The notes below the pieces were generated by a model. The model worked only from the letters and a program-made list of their open reading frames with translations. It made no database searches and had not been told where the DNA came from. 31,064 nucleotides of DNA. It comes from DYEP01 sp040755615. GTDB lineage: Bacteria > Bacillota > Sulfobacillia > DUSP01 > DYEP01. The DNA lies in NCBI GenBank assembly GCA_040755615.1, contig JBFMAL010000032.1:1-31064 (forward strand). Direction: 5' to 3'. Positions 7,409 to 16,113 of this stretch are shown in pieces (the stretch's first letter is position 1; the number at the start of each line of letters is the position of its first letter). The translations under genes were made by a program, and so were the position numbers.

Positions 7409-8386
7409 ATGATCGAGGTAACGCTCAAGGATATACTCGAGTCGGCAAAGCGTATCGGCCCTCTTATCAGGCGTACACCTCTTGAGGAGTGGGAGGAGCT
7501 CCGCACTCTTACCGGCGGACAGATCTATTTCAAGATGGAAAACCTGCAAAAAACCCATTCGTTCAAGATCAGGGGCGCGTTGAACCGGGTGATGACGCTT
7601 GATGAGGAGGACAGGCGGCGCGGCATCATCTGCGCGTCGGCAGGCAATCACGCCCAGGGGGTGGCGCTGGCGTGCCGGCTGTTCGGTCTCTCGGCGCTCG
7701 TATGCGTACCGGTCAACACCCCGGCCACCAAGGTAGAGGCCACACAGAGGTACGGAGCCGAAGTGCGCCTTGTTGGTTCGGATTACGACGAGGCGGAGGC
7801 AGCTGCATGGGAGATCGCCCGCGATACCGGCCGCACCTTCGTGCACGCCTTTGAGGACTCGATGGTGGTAGCAGGACAGGGTACTGTGGGCCTTGAGATC
7901 CTGCAGGAACTGCCGGAAGTGGACGTCGTGCTGGTACCCGCAGGCGGCGGGGGGCTGATCGGCGGGATTGGAGCGGCGTGTAAAGCCATAAACCCGCGCA
8001 TCCAGGTGCTGGGCATACAATCGGAGGCCTCCCCCGTGTGGTATCGCTCGTTTCTTGAAGGACGAGTGACGGAAGTAGAGATCCAGGAGTCCGTGGCGGA
8101 GGGCCTGTCAGGCGCTATAACGGAGGTCACTTTCGACCACGTGAAACGGGTGGTCGACGGTTTTGTGCTTGTGCCGGAAGACGAGATCTACAGCGCGATG
8201 TACTACGCCCTGGCTGCACACCACTTGGTGCTCGAAGGCTCCGCTGCAGTGGGCATAGCTGCGGTCATGGGCGGACATCTGAACTTGAACGGCAAACGGG
8301 TAGCGACGGTGCTCACCGGGGGCAATGTGGATATTTCCCGCGTGGCCGATGTCATAGAGCGCGGAAGGCGCCATCCCGGGGAGTGA
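7409..8386 (+). CDS. Threonine/serine dehydratase, catabolic type
   Basis: 325-residue fold-type II PLP enzyme that deaminates threonine to 2-oxobutyrate (or serine to pyruvate). The PLP lysine is K53 in THSFKIRGA, the substrate loop is ASAGNHAQG (76-84), and the phosphate-binding tetraglycine loop is PAGGGGLIGG (177-186). The C-terminal TVLTGGNVD fits the family. It stops at 325 residues without ACT regulatory domains, so it resembles the catabolic TdcB type rather than isoleucine-feedback IlvA. Related ammonia-lyases (for example on 3-hydroxyaspartate) share these motifs and cannot be excluded. It lies in a run with 12-base and 7-base gaps to its neighbours. Confidence 0.88.
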   Translation: MIEVTLKDILESAKRIGPLIRRTPLEEWEELRTLTGGQIYFKMENLQKTHSFKIRGALNRVMTLDEEDRRRGIICASAGNHAQGVALACRLFGLSALVCVPVNTPATKVEATQRYGAEVRLVGSDYDEAEAAAWEIARDTGRTFVHAFEDSMVVAGQGTVGLEILQELPEVDVVLVPAGGGGLIGGIGAACKAINPRIQVLGIQSEASPVWYRSFLEGRVTEVEIQESVAEGLSGAITEVTFDHVKRVVDGFVLVPEDEIYSAMYYALAAHHLVLEGSAAVGIAAVMGGHLNLNGKRVATVLTGGNVDISRVADVIERGRRHPGE

Positions 8387-8393
8387 GACTGCT

Positions 8394-9107
8394 ATGAAGT
8401 ATTTTTGTGTGCACGAAAAGGTGTTTTCTGTCGTTCCTGATTACTGTGTGGGTATAGTGGTGGCCCAGCTCCCTCCCGGTGCATCGTGCAAGCGCAATGT
8501 ACTCTCTTCCGCGTGCGATGACGCGGTCCGGCTTCTTCAGGCCACGGGGTGCAGCGTTAAAGAGTACGGCCCGGTGGAGGTGTGGAGAGAGGCTTTCCGC
8601 AAAGTGGGTATTAACCCGGGCAAATTCCCCAGTTCAATCGAAGCACTGTTGCACAGAGTGATGAAAGGAAACGCCCCGCCCAGCATTACGCCACCGGTGG
8701 ACCTTGCGAATTCCGTCGCCTTAAGGTTTGCCGTGCCGGTGGGAGTACATGACATAGACTCGATCACGGGGGACCTCGAAGTACGGTTTTCCCGCCCTGG
8801 CGAGAGCTTCGTCCCGTTCGGTGCCGACATCCCTGAAGAAGTGCCGGAAGGGGAACTGGTATATGCGGATGAAGCAGGTGTCCGAACGCGAAGGTGGGTG
8901 TGGCGCCAGGGGGAAAGGTCCAAGGTATCCGCGGGCGCGACGCACATCTTCTGCCCTGTGGACGGTTTCTTGGGTCACACCGGGCACCTGGTGATGGCGG
9001 CAAGGGACGAGCTGGCCCGGCTGTTCCGGGAGGAACTGGGCGCCCAAACCAGGGTGGACCTGGTGCGGGCCGGCTCGCCCAAAGTACTGCTTGAGACCGG
9101 AATTTAG
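8394..9107 (+). CDS. Stand-alone B3/B4 (PheT-type editing) domain protein
   Basis: 237 residues resembling the B3/B4 domain of the phenylalanyl-tRNA synthetase beta chain. Visible segments are WREAFRKVGINPGKFPSS, SIEALLHRVMKG, PPVDLANSVALRFAVPVG, a DxDSITGDLEVRFSRPGE core, and THIFCPVDGF near the C-terminus. In PheRS this domain holds the site that hydrolyses mischarged Tyr-tRNAPhe. Free-standing copies are widespread and their substrates are mostly unknown; they may be trans-editing factors or amino-acid-binding enzymes. GGGGAG lies about 10 bases before the ATG. It closes the five-gene operon with PLP enzymes, suggesting it acts on the same amino acids or their aminoacyl esters. Confidence 0.8.
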   Translation: MKYFCVHEKVFSVVPDYCVGIVVAQLPPGASCKRNVLSSACDDAVRLLQATGCSVKEYGPVEVWREAFRKVGINPGKFPSSIEALLHRVMKGNAPPSITPPVDLANSVALRFAVPVGVHDIDSITGDLEVRFSRPGESFVPFGADIPEEVPEGELVYADEAGVRTRRWVWRQGERSKVSAGATHIFCPVDGFLGHTGHLVMAARDELARLFREELGAQTRVDLVRAGSPKVLLETGI

Positions 9108-9209
9108 GTAATCTTATGTTGTATATTTCCAGTCTTTGTGTTGCTCTGAAAGAAGGAAATTACTTGTAGATCTCGAAATACTGCGCGGATATGCATCCAT
9201 GTATGGTCT

Positions 9210-9238
9210 TTGACTGCCTGTGCGCGCACAGGTAGAAG
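9210..9238 (+). promoter_or_regulatory. Candidate promoter with a 16-bp palindrome filling the spacer
   Basis: TTGACT (9210-9215) and TAGAAG (9233-9238) are 17 bases apart. The perfect palindrome CCTGTGCGCGCACAGG (9217-9232) occupies all but one base of that spacer. It lies about 160 bases upstream of the oligopeptide-binding protein in the 289-base gap 9108-9396, which otherwise shows no gene. A repressor, or a MerR-like activator that twists the spacer, would fit this geometry. The -10 match is only 4 of 6. Confidence 0.45.
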
Positions 9239-9396
9239 CAGAGTGTGGCAAGTGCCTGAATCGGGTGTTTTACCGGTCTTTCGCTGACAGAAGGGGACTG
9301 CTGAAGTCGGGGAGGTGGTGGTCAGGTCTTACAGGTCCGATCGTTTTGCGCTTCGGTGCATCAAACAGCGGAAAATCTTAAGGGGGTATGACTTGC

Positions 9397-11037
9397 ATGA
9401 AAGCAAAGAAACTGGTGGCGATCTTATTGGCGCTGGTCATGGTGGCCGCGCTCGGAGCGGGGTGCACCAAGACACAGACCACTCCGCCTGCGCAGGACCA
9501 GCCCACGCCGAAAGAGCCCATGGTGCTGAGGTACAATCTGGGCGTTGAGCCCGAGACCCTGGACACAGCCAAGATGACCGGTATTCCAGAGTTCAACGCG
9601 GTACTTCCAGCGCTTGAAGGCCTTACCCGCATCAAGGCAGACGGAATGCCTGGCCCGGGAATGGCCTACAAGTGGGACATTTCCGAAGGTGGCACCAAGT
9701 ACGTATTCTACCTGAGAGACGCCAAATGGTCCAACGGCGACCCCGTGACAGCGCATGATTTCGAGTTCGCCTGGAAGCGCGCGCTCGATCCGGAGCTTGC
9801 CGCAGATTACGCCTACATGCTCTACCACGTGAAAGGCGCCGAGGCATACAACTCAGGTGAAGGCTCCGTCGACGATGTGGCGGTCCGCGCCCTGGACGAC
9901 AAGACGCTAGAAGTACACCTTGAGACGAACGCACCATTCTTCCTTGACCTTTGCTCATTCCCCACCTACATGCCAGTCCCATCAAAGGTGGTAAAGGCCA
10001 ATCCCGACTGGCATGCCAGCGCGGCCACTTTTGTCTCAAACGGGCCGTTCAAACTCACCAAGTGGGAGCATCACAGCACACTTGAGTACGAAAAGAACCC
10101 GGACTACTGGGACAAGGACGCTGTCAAACTGGATAAGCTCGTGTTCTACATGGTCGAGGAGTCCAGCACCGAGCTGACGATGTTCGAGACCGGCCAGATC
10201 GACTACGCCGACAACCCGCCTCTTCCCGAAATCGACAGGCTGAAGGCGCAGGGCGTATTCAAGGTGTCGTCTCTGATCGGCACATACTACTACATCTTCA
10301 ACACCGAGAAGCCTCCACTTAACGACTGGAGAGTAAGAAAGGCCCTCACGTTGGCCATCAACAGGAAGGATATCACTGAGAAGGTCACCAAGGCGGGACA
10401 GATCCCCGCGCTCGCATGGGTACCGCCTGACATTACTGACGCCAAACCGGGCGCCGACTTCCGCGAGGTGGGTGGAGACTACTTCAAGGATAACGATATC
10501 GCAACCGCGAAGGCACTTCTTGCAGAGGCCGGCTATCCGGACGGGAAGGGCATGCCGCCCATCGAAATCCTGTATAACACCAGCGAAGCCCACAAGGCTA
10601 TCGCCGAGGTCATCCAGGAGATGTGGAAGAAGAACCTGGGCATCGAGAACATCACTCTCACCAACCAGGAGTGGAAAGTGTACCTCGCCACCAGGGACGC
10701 CGGCACTTTCATGATAGCGCGTGCCGGCTGGATCGGCGATTACAACGACCCGATGACCTTCCTGGATATGTGGGTGACCGGCGGCGGCAACAACAACTCA
10801 CGCTGGTCCAACAAGGAATACGATGCGCTGGTAACCAAGGCGCGGCTTGAGACCGACCCGGTCAAGAGAATGGAGATGCTGCACCAGCTGGAAGACATGC
10901 TGTTTGCAGATGGAGCATGGCCCATTATGCCTATCTACTACTATGTCGACTCCTACCTCATGAAGGATTACGTAAAGGGCGTGTACATCAGCCCGCTTGG
11001 GCCCATTGACTTCAAGCACGCATGGATAGATAAATAA
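9397..11037 (+). CDS. Oligopeptide/dipeptide ABC transporter substrate-binding lipoprotein
   Basis: 546 residues, SBP family 5 (OppA/DppA type). The lipoprotein signal MKAKKLVAILLALVMVAALGAGC ends in a lipobox, followed by a Thr/Pro/Gln linker. Typical family segments are LRYNLGVEPETLDTAKMTG, YVFYLRDAKWSNGDPVTAHD, DFEFAWKRALDPE and GPFKLTKWEHHSTLEYEKNP. The ATG at 9397 is chosen because AGGGGG (9381-9386) is 10 bases upstream; an ATG at 9388 touches the ribosome site. It captures peptides outside the membrane and hands them to the permeases downstream. It is first in the importer operon, and an intercistronic hairpin after it probably keeps its transcript more abundant than those of the membrane subunits. 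Confidence 0.95.
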   Translation: MKAKKLVAILLALVMVAALGAGCTKTQTTPPAQDQPTPKEPMVLRYNLGVEPETLDTAKMTGIPEFNAVLPALEGLTRIKADGMPGPGMAYKWDISEGGTKYVFYLRDAKWSNGDPVTAHDFEFAWKRALDPELAADYAYMLYHVKGAEAYNSGEGSVDDVAVRALDDKTLEVHLETNAPFFLDLCSFPTYMPVPSKVVKANPDWHASAATFVSNGPFKLTKWEHHSTLEYEKNPDYWDKDAVKLDKLVFYMVEESSTELTMFETGQIDYADNPPLPEIDRLKAQGVFKVSSLIGTYYYIFNTEKPPLNDWRVRKALTLAINRKDITEKVTKAGQIPALAWVPPDITDAKPGADFREVGGDYFKDNDIATAKALLAEAGYPDGKGMPPIEILYNTSEAHKAIAEVIQEMWKKNLGIENITLTNQEWKVYLATRDAGTFMIARAGWIGDYNDPMTFLDMWVTGGGNNNSRWSNKEYDALVTKARLETDPVKRMEMLHQLEDMLFADGAWPIMPIYYYVDSYLMKDYVKGVYISPLGPIDFKHAWIDK

Positions 11038-11042
11038 CGATT

Positions 11043-11089
11043 AAACCTGGCGGTGCTGCGCTTTGCGTGCCTGCGGCGCCGCCAGGTTT
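11043..11089 (+). terminator. Intercistronic hairpin between binding protein and permeases
   Basis: A perfect 11-bp inverted repeat, AAACCTGGCGG (11043-11053) and CCGCCAGGTTT (11079-11089), encloses a GC-rich loop 5 bases after the binding-protein stop. It is followed by CATTATCCTTT rather than a strong T-run, so partial termination or protection of the upstream mRNA 3' end is more likely than full termination. This layout is common in importers that need excess binding protein. Confidence 0.65.
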
Positions 11090-11128
11090 CATTATCCTTT
11101 AGGCAGGTGAAGAACACTGACTCGATAC

Positions 11129-12046
11129 ATGGTCCGACGGTTAATATCCATGGTGCTGGCTGTCTGGGTCATTGCTACCATTACCTTCCTGCTGATGCAC
11201 TCCGTGCCCGGCGGCCCATTTTCCAAGGACAAAGCCCTTCCTCCTGCCATTATAAAGAATTTGGAAGCCCGGTATCATCTGGACTGGCCTTTATGGAAGC
11301 AGTATGTCCACCAGATGTACAACATCCTGAGGTGGGACTTCGGCCCGTCGATGAAGTACGAGTCAAGGTCGGTCAACCAGATCATAAGAGATGGGTTTCC
11401 CATCTCCGCACGGCTCGGAGCAGTTGCAGTCGCACTGTCCGTCCTTGTGGGTCTACCTGTAGGTATCATTTCGGCGCTCCGTCATAACAGGTGGCAGGAT
11501 AATATAGCCATGGGTTTCGCCACTCTGGGGGTGGCGCTCCCGAGCTACGTAGTGGCAGCCTTGTTCATATACGTGTTTGCTCTCAAACTTGGCTGGTTCC
11601 CGTCATCGCTGTGGGGCACTCCGAAGCACTACGTGCTCCCCGCGCTGGCTTTGGCCGGATTCCCCATGGCTTTCATCGCAAGGCTTGCCCGCTCGAGCAT
11701 GCTCGAAGTGCTTCAACAGGACTACATCAGGACAGCTCGCGCCAAGGGACTGTCAGAACGCGTGGTCATTTACCGTCACGCGCTGAAGAATTCGCTGATC
11801 CCCGTAGTCACATACATCGGGCCACTCATCGCCAACGTGTTCACTGGCAGTTTCGTCATCGAGCGAATGTTCGGTATTCCGGGGCTGGGAAGGCATTTCA
11901 TCACGAGCATCTACAACCGGGACTATACAACGATTATGGGTACGACAGTCTTTTACAGCGTGTTCCTGGTCATCATGATCCTCGTGACCGACCTCACGTA
12001 TGCGCTGATCGACCCCCGCATCTCCATCGCGGACGAAAGGAAGTGA
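11129..12046 (+). CDS. Oligopeptide ABC transporter permease, DppB/OppB type
   Basis: 305 residues with about six membrane helices. TM1 is near residues 5-25 (MVLAVWVIATITFLLMHSVP), followed by the large extracytoplasmic loop, and the EAA-type ATPase contact loop is YIRTARAKGLSERVVIYRHALKNSL. The ATG at 11129 has no ribosome site at normal distance. The in-frame codons before it read CTG-ACT-CGA-TAC (LTRY), which together with MVRRL would reproduce the usual DppB start M-x-R-Y-[IVL]-x-R-R-L. AGGTGA lies 6 bases before that CTG (11117-11119), so a CTG start is possible. It pairs with the next gene to form the membrane channel. Confidence 0.93.
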   Translation: MVRRLISMVLAVWVIATITFLLMHSVPGGPFSKDKALPPAIIKNLEARYHLDWPLWKQYVHQMYNILRWDFGPSMKYESRSVNQIIRDGFPISARLGAVAVALSVLVGLPVGIISALRHNRWQDNIAMGFATLGVALPSYVVAALFIYVFALKLGWFPSSLWGTPKHYVLPALALAGFPMAFIARLARSSMLEVLQQDYIRTARAKGLSERVVIYRHALKNSLIPVVTYIGPLIANVFTGSFVIERMFGIPGLGRHFITSIYNRDYTTIMGTTVFYSVFLVIMILVTDLTYALIDPRISIADERK

Positions 12047-12052
12047 CATCCC

Positions 12053-12982
12053 ATGTCTTATCCGCATGACCTGCCCAGGGAGTATTTCGAGCCGCTGAAA
12101 AGGGAGATCACCGGGGAAACTGAGTTCGCGCGCGAAACCGTCACCTACTGGCAGGACGTGTGGCGCCGGTTCAAAAAGAATAGGCTCGCAATGCTCGGTT
12201 TGGGTATGATTGTATTCTTGATCTTGCTTGCTGCTTTCGGTCCATACATTTCCCGTGTCTCTTATTCCGACCAGGATCTCACCCGTACCAATGAGCCTCC
12301 CAGCAGGGAGTTCTGGTTTGGTACGGACAATTTAGGTCGCGATATGTTCATACGGATCGTGTACGGCGCTCGAATTTCGATGGCCATAGGTTTTGTGGCC
12401 ACGTTCATCAACCTGACACTGGGTGTGCTGTACGGAGGTATCGCCGGGTACTTCGGCGGCAGGGTGGACAATATCATGATGCGGATCGTTGACATACTCT
12501 ACGGGGTACCCATCATCCTCGTGGTCATCCTGCTCATGGTAGTACTGAAACCCGGTCTAACCAATGTATTCTTGGCTCTTGGCATCGCGTACTGGATCGG
12601 CATGGCCCGGATCGTCCGCGGCCAGATACTCTCGCTGAAAGAGCAAGACTACGTGCTCGCAGCCCAGGCGCTTGGAGCCAGGAGATGGAGAATACTGCTT
12701 CGGCACCTGATCCCCAACGCCCTCGGACCCATCCTTGTTACGGTCACTCTGAACATACCCGCCGCGATCTTTCTTGAGGCATTCCTCAGTTACATCGGCC
12801 TCGGCGTGTCCGCACCCATGGCGTCGTGGGGCGTGCTGGCGTCTGAGGGCTACGCGGCGATGCGGAGCTACCCGTGGCAGATCTTCTTCCCTGCCCTGGC
12901 CATCAGCTTTGCTATGCTGGGGTTTAATTTCATCGGCGACGGGCTGAGAGATGCGCTCGACCCCCGGCTGAGGAAGGGGTGA
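12053..12982 (+). CDS. Oligopeptide ABC transporter permease, DppC/OppC type
   Basis: 309 residues. The N-terminal cytoplasmic region contains the OppC_N segment WRRFKKNRLAMLGLGMIV leading into TM1, then GTDNLGRDMFIRIVYGARIS, five more helices, and the EAA loop DYVLAAQALGARRWRILLRH. The C-terminus ends DGLRDALDPRLRKG, which is canonical. The ATG at 12053 is preceded by AAAGGAAGTGA about 7-12 bases upstream and follows the DppB stop by 6 bases. It forms the heterodimeric channel with DppB. Confidence 0.94.
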   Translation: MSYPHDLPREYFEPLKREITGETEFARETVTYWQDVWRRFKKNRLAMLGLGMIVFLILLAAFGPYISRVSYSDQDLTRTNEPPSREFWFGTDNLGRDMFIRIVYGARISMAIGFVATFINLTLGVLYGGIAGYFGGRVDNIMMRIVDILYGVPIILVVILLMVVLKPGLTNVFLALGIAYWIGMARIVRGQILSLKEQDYVLAAQALGARRWRILLRHLIPNALGPILVTVTLNIPAAIFLEAFLSYIGLGVSAPMASWGVLASEGYAAMRSYPWQIFFPALAISFAMLGFNFIGDGLRDALDPRLRKG

Positions 12983-12987
12983 TAACA

Positions 12988-14007
12988 GTGCAACGTCAAG
13001 ACATCCTGCTAGACGTAAGAAATCTGTCAACGCACTTTTCCCTTCACACCGGTGTAGTCAAGGCTGTGCGAAACGTTAGCTTTTCTCTGGCAAAGGGCGA
13101 AGCCATCGCTATCGTGGGCGAGAGCGGCTGCGGCAAGAGCGTTACTGCGCTATCCATCATGAAACTCATTCCAGAGCCGGGACGGATCGTGTCAGGACAA
13201 GTGCTTTTTGAAGGCGACGACCTGGTGATGAAGAACGAGGAGCAGATGAGACGGATCAGAGGAAACGCCATCAGCATGGTGTTTCAGGATCCGATGACCT
13301 CGCTAAACCCCGTTCTCACTATAGCGACCCAGATATGCGAGGTGCTCCGGCTGCATCAGGGTATGTCTGCACAGGACGCGCGCAAGAGGGCCATTCATAT
13401 GCTGGATATCGTGGGGATACCCCAGCCCGAACGAAGGTTGTCCCAGTACCCGCACCAGTTCAGTGGCGGTATGCGACAGAGGGTGATGATCGCCATGGCG
13501 CTGGCATGCAACCCGAGACTCCTGATCGCAGACGAGCCCACCACAGCGCTGGATGTCACCATCCAGGCCCAGATCATCGAGCTGATGAAAGCCTTAAAAC
13601 AGGAGTTCAACTCTTCCATCATCCTCATCACCCACGACCTTGGCGTGGTCGCAGGCCTTGCCGCGCGTGTGCTGGTTATGTACGCCGGGCAAATAGTGGA
13701 ATCAGGCGATGTTAGGTCGCTATACTATAACCCCAAGCACCCTTATACCTGGGGGCTTTTAAAGTCAGTGCCGAGGCTCGATGCTCTCGAAAAGCGACGG
13801 CTGGTCCCCATCCTTGGGCAACCTCCTGATCTCATCGCCCCGCCACGGGGCTGTGCGTTTGAATCCCGTTGCCCACACGCGATGAAGGTCTGCCTTGAGC
13901 ATGACCCCCCGCTTGTGGAAGTATCCGTGGGACACTCGGTGGCGTGCTGGGGATACCACCCCATGGTAACCCACTTTGACAGGCCTGGAACGGAGGTGAG
14001 CGCATGA
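12988..14007 (+). CDS. Oligopeptide ABC transporter ATPase, DppD/OppD type
   Basis: 339 residues. Walker A GESGCGKS (44-51), signature SGGMRQR, Walker B LLIADEPTTALD, switch histidine in ILITHDLGVV. The C-terminal oligo_HPY extension contains CAFESRCPHAMKVC and a later VACW; this four-cysteine pattern has been linked to an iron-sulfur cluster in a DppD homologue. GTG at 12988 is chosen because AGGAAGGGG ends 8 bases before it; a GTG 9 bases upstream overlaps that site. Its stop overlaps the next start (ATGA), so the two ATPases are coupled. Confidence 0.94.
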   Translation: MQRQDILLDVRNLSTHFSLHTGVVKAVRNVSFSLAKGEAIAIVGESGCGKSVTALSIMKLIPEPGRIVSGQVLFEGDDLVMKNEEQMRRIRGNAISMVFQDPMTSLNPVLTIATQICEVLRLHQGMSAQDARKRAIHMLDIVGIPQPERRLSQYPHQFSGGMRQRVMIAMALACNPRLLIADEPTTALDVTIQAQIIELMKALKQEFNSSIILITHDLGVVAGLAARVLVMYAGQIVESGDVRSLYYNPKHPYTWGLLKSVPRLDALEKRRLVPILGQPPDLIAPPRGCAFESRCPHAMKVCLEHDPPLVEVSVGHSVACWGYHPMVTHFDRPGTEVSA

Positions 14008-14993
14008 GCGGGTCAGACGACGTCCTGCTTAAAGTAGTGGACCTTAAGAAGTATTTCCCCATCACAAGAGGCAGCCTGTTCCAGCGAGTGGCAGGCTACG
14101 TCCAAGCCGTGGACGGAGTGAGTTTTACCATAAGACGCGGCAGGACACTGGGCCTTGTAGGGGAAAGCGGTTGCGGCAAGACCACCGTCGGCAGGACTAT
14201 TCTCAGGCTGTACACGCCCACGGCGGGCAAAGCCTACTACGAAGACCGCGACATATTCGCAGCTAGCGAAGATGAGATGCTGGCATTGCGCCGAAAGATG
14301 CAAATCGTGTTCCAGGATCCGTATTCTTCGCTAAACCCCCGGATGACCGTCTCAGATATCATCGGGGAAGCCATCGATATCCACCGGCTCGTCACCTCTG
14401 ACAGGGAACGCGCAGCAAAGGTGCACCGGCTGCTCCGGCTGGTGGGCTTGAGCCCGGAACACTCACAGAGGTACCCGCACGAGTTCAGCGGCGGGCAAAG
14501 ACAGAGGATCGGTGTGGCGAGGGCGCTGGCGGTCGAACCCAGTTTCCTCATACTTGATGAGCCCATCTCCGCGTTGGATGTGTCTATCCAGGCGCAGGTT
14601 GTCAACCTGCTTGAAGACCTCCAGGATGAGCTGGGCCTCACGTACCTGTTTATTGCGCACGACCTTTCCATGGTCAAACACATATCTGACGAGGTGGCGG
14701 TCATGTACCTTGGGAAGATCGTCGAGCTTGCACCCAGCCGGGACCTCTACTTAAACCCGTTGCACCCGTATTCACAGGCGCTACTTTCTGCGATACCCAT
14801 TCCCGACCCGGACGTGGAGCTGAAAAGAAAGAGGATCATCCTTGAGGGCGATGTACCCTCACCGATCAACCCGCCGTCAGGCTGCCACTTCCGCACACGC
14901 TGCCGGCTCGCGCAGGACATCTGTAGCGAGGTCGAACCTGACCTCGAGGAAATGGCACCCGGTCACAAGGTCGCGTGTCACATGGCAGGATAA
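14004..14993 (+). CDS. Oligopeptide ABC transporter ATPase, DppF/OppF type
   Basis: 329 residues. Walker A GESGCGKT near residues 54-61, the Q-loop region VFQDPYSSLNPRM that is specific to DppF/OppF, signature SGGQRQR, Walker B LILDEPISALD, and switch histidine in LFIAHDLSMVKH. The C-terminal oligo_HPY region carries CHFRTRCRLAQDIC and VACH, again four cysteines. GGAGGTGA lies just upstream of the ATG. Last gene of the five-gene importer; a hairpin terminator follows after 26 bases. Confidence 0.95.
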   Translation: MSGSDDVLLKVVDLKKYFPITRGSLFQRVAGYVQAVDGVSFTIRRGRTLGLVGESGCGKTTVGRTILRLYTPTAGKAYYEDRDIFAASEDEMLALRRKMQIVFQDPYSSLNPRMTVSDIIGEAIDIHRLVTSDRERAAKVHRLLRLVGLSPEHSQRYPHEFSGGQRQRIGVARALAVEPSFLILDEPISALDVSIQAQVVNLLEDLQDELGLTYLFIAHDLSMVKHISDEVAVMYLGKIVELAPSRDLYLNPLHPYSQALLSAIPIPDPDVELKRKRIILEGDVPSPINPPSGCHFRTRCRLAQDICSEVEPDLEEMAPGHKVACHMAG

Positions 14994-15019
14994 AAACAAG
15001 ACGGGTAGATGTTTCGATT

Positions 15020-15048
15020 AAATCGCTCCGGTTGGTACGGAGCGATTT
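15020..15048 (+). terminator. Terminator hairpin of the peptide importer operon
   Basis: AAATCGCTCCG (15020-15030) and CGGAGCGATTT (15038-15048) form a perfect 11-bp stem with a GTTGGTA loop, 26 bases after the last ATPase stop. The A and T tracts are part of the stem, so it could act in both directions. Confidence 0.75.
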
Positions 15049-15335
15049 GCTTAAGCGCAGCTGAACGCTTTGATGCAGGGTAAAGATGGGTCTGCTGTGG
15101 CAGATTTGGCCTGTGTTGACACTAAAGCAAGCTTTTTGTGAGGTCGCTGTGCCAGTCTGGTACGGACGGGAGCACAGACTAATCGTGCATTTCAGTGGAG
15201 TTTTAAAGCGGATGTGGCCGCCTTCGGCGACGGTTCTATCCAGCGTTTGACTTGCTGTTAGGAGAACGACCATACGGTCGGGCAATTAAGGGGCGTTCCC
15301 TACTAAAGCAGGGAATGAACATTAAACGTCACACG
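15049..15335. other. 287-base gap without a convincing gene
   Basis: Between the importer terminator and the end of the GntR gene. It holds small stem-loops only: CTGTGC (15147-15152) with GCACAG (15172-15177), and TTCCCT (15296-15301) with AGGGAA (15310-15315). The latter is 21 bases beyond the GntR stop on the minus strand and might be a weak terminator for that operon, but lacks a T-run. No tRNA or credible small ORF was seen. Confidence 0.5.
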
Positions 15336-16061
15336 TCAGGCCTCTTCCTTCGTGATCTCCTGCAGGTGGATGAGCAGGTTTTCCCTGGCGTTTCTTACGT
15401 GGTCAGAAACCGCCTGTGCCGCCGCTTCAGGGTCCCTGTTCTTAATTGCTTGAAGTATAGCCCTGTGCTCGTTGATGAACTTGTTCAGTCGCCCGGGTAC
15501 ACGGAGCGAAACAAGGCGCGCTCTCTGGACGTAATGGATGAGCGCACCAAGCGTCTGCTTTATCGGCTTTGACTTGCTGACTTCAAGGATCGCCTCGTGA
15601 AACCTGGTATCTGTCTTTACGACTTTTTCAAAATCACCTTTTTGTACGTAAAACTCGGTAAGATCCACCAGCTCCTCAAGGGCCTCCAATTCTTCCGGGG
15701 TGATATGTTCCGCCGCCCTGAACGCAGCGAGCCCCTCTACCATTTCCCTGATCCGGTATACGTCCATGACATCCTGCTGCGTGATGTCTGATACTACGGC
15801 TCCCCTGTTCGGTGCTGTGACAACCAGCCCCTCAAGCTCCAGCTGTCGCAGCGCTTCCCTAATGGGCGTTCTGCTCACTCCGTACTCCTCCGCGAGCTTG
15901 ACTTCAGGGAGACTCTCGCCCGGCGCGAAGTATCCGCTCAAGATGTCTTCCCGTATCTGGTTTGTCAGCTTATTCCTGAGAGAGTATTGTTCAGACTCAT
16001 CAAACCTTACAGGTCTCCTGGCCAATACCAATCCCCCCACAAAACTGTATCCAACAAACAT
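15336..16061 (-). CDS. GntR-family regulator, FCD (FadR-like) subgroup
   Basis: 241 residues. The N-terminal winged helix-turn-helix has LPEVKLAEEYGVSRTPIREAL and LELEGLVVTAPNRGAVV. The C-terminal FCD ligand-binding domain carries the metal-site pattern D..FH (DTRFHEAIL), EHRAIL and SDHV. The ATG at 16059-16061 is chosen because AAGGAGGAG lies 10 bases upstream; an ATG 27 bases earlier precedes this site. FCD regulators usually repress adjacent metabolic genes and release DNA when a small organic acid binds. It is the third gene of the synthase-aconitase operon, 52 bases after the aconitase stop, and probably autoregulates it through the palindrome at 19228-19241. A tricarboxylate or 2-oxo acid effector is a guess. 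Confidence 0.92.
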   Translation of the reverse strand: MFVGYSFVGGLVLARRPVRFDESEQYSLRNKLTNQIREDILSGYFAPGESLPEVKLAEEYGVSRTPIREALRQLELEGLVVTAPNRGAVVSDITQQDVMDVYRIREMVEGLAAFRAAEHITPEELEALEELVDLTEFYVQKGDFEKVVKTDTRFHEAILEVSKSKPIKQTLGALIHYVQRARLVSLRVPGRLNKFINEHRAILQAIKNRDPEAAAQAVSDHVRNARENLLIHLQEITKEEA

Positions 16062-16113
16062 TGTATGATCTCTCCTCCTTGAAAGCAAGCTAACCCCGGA
16101 AGTCGCGCTCGGG

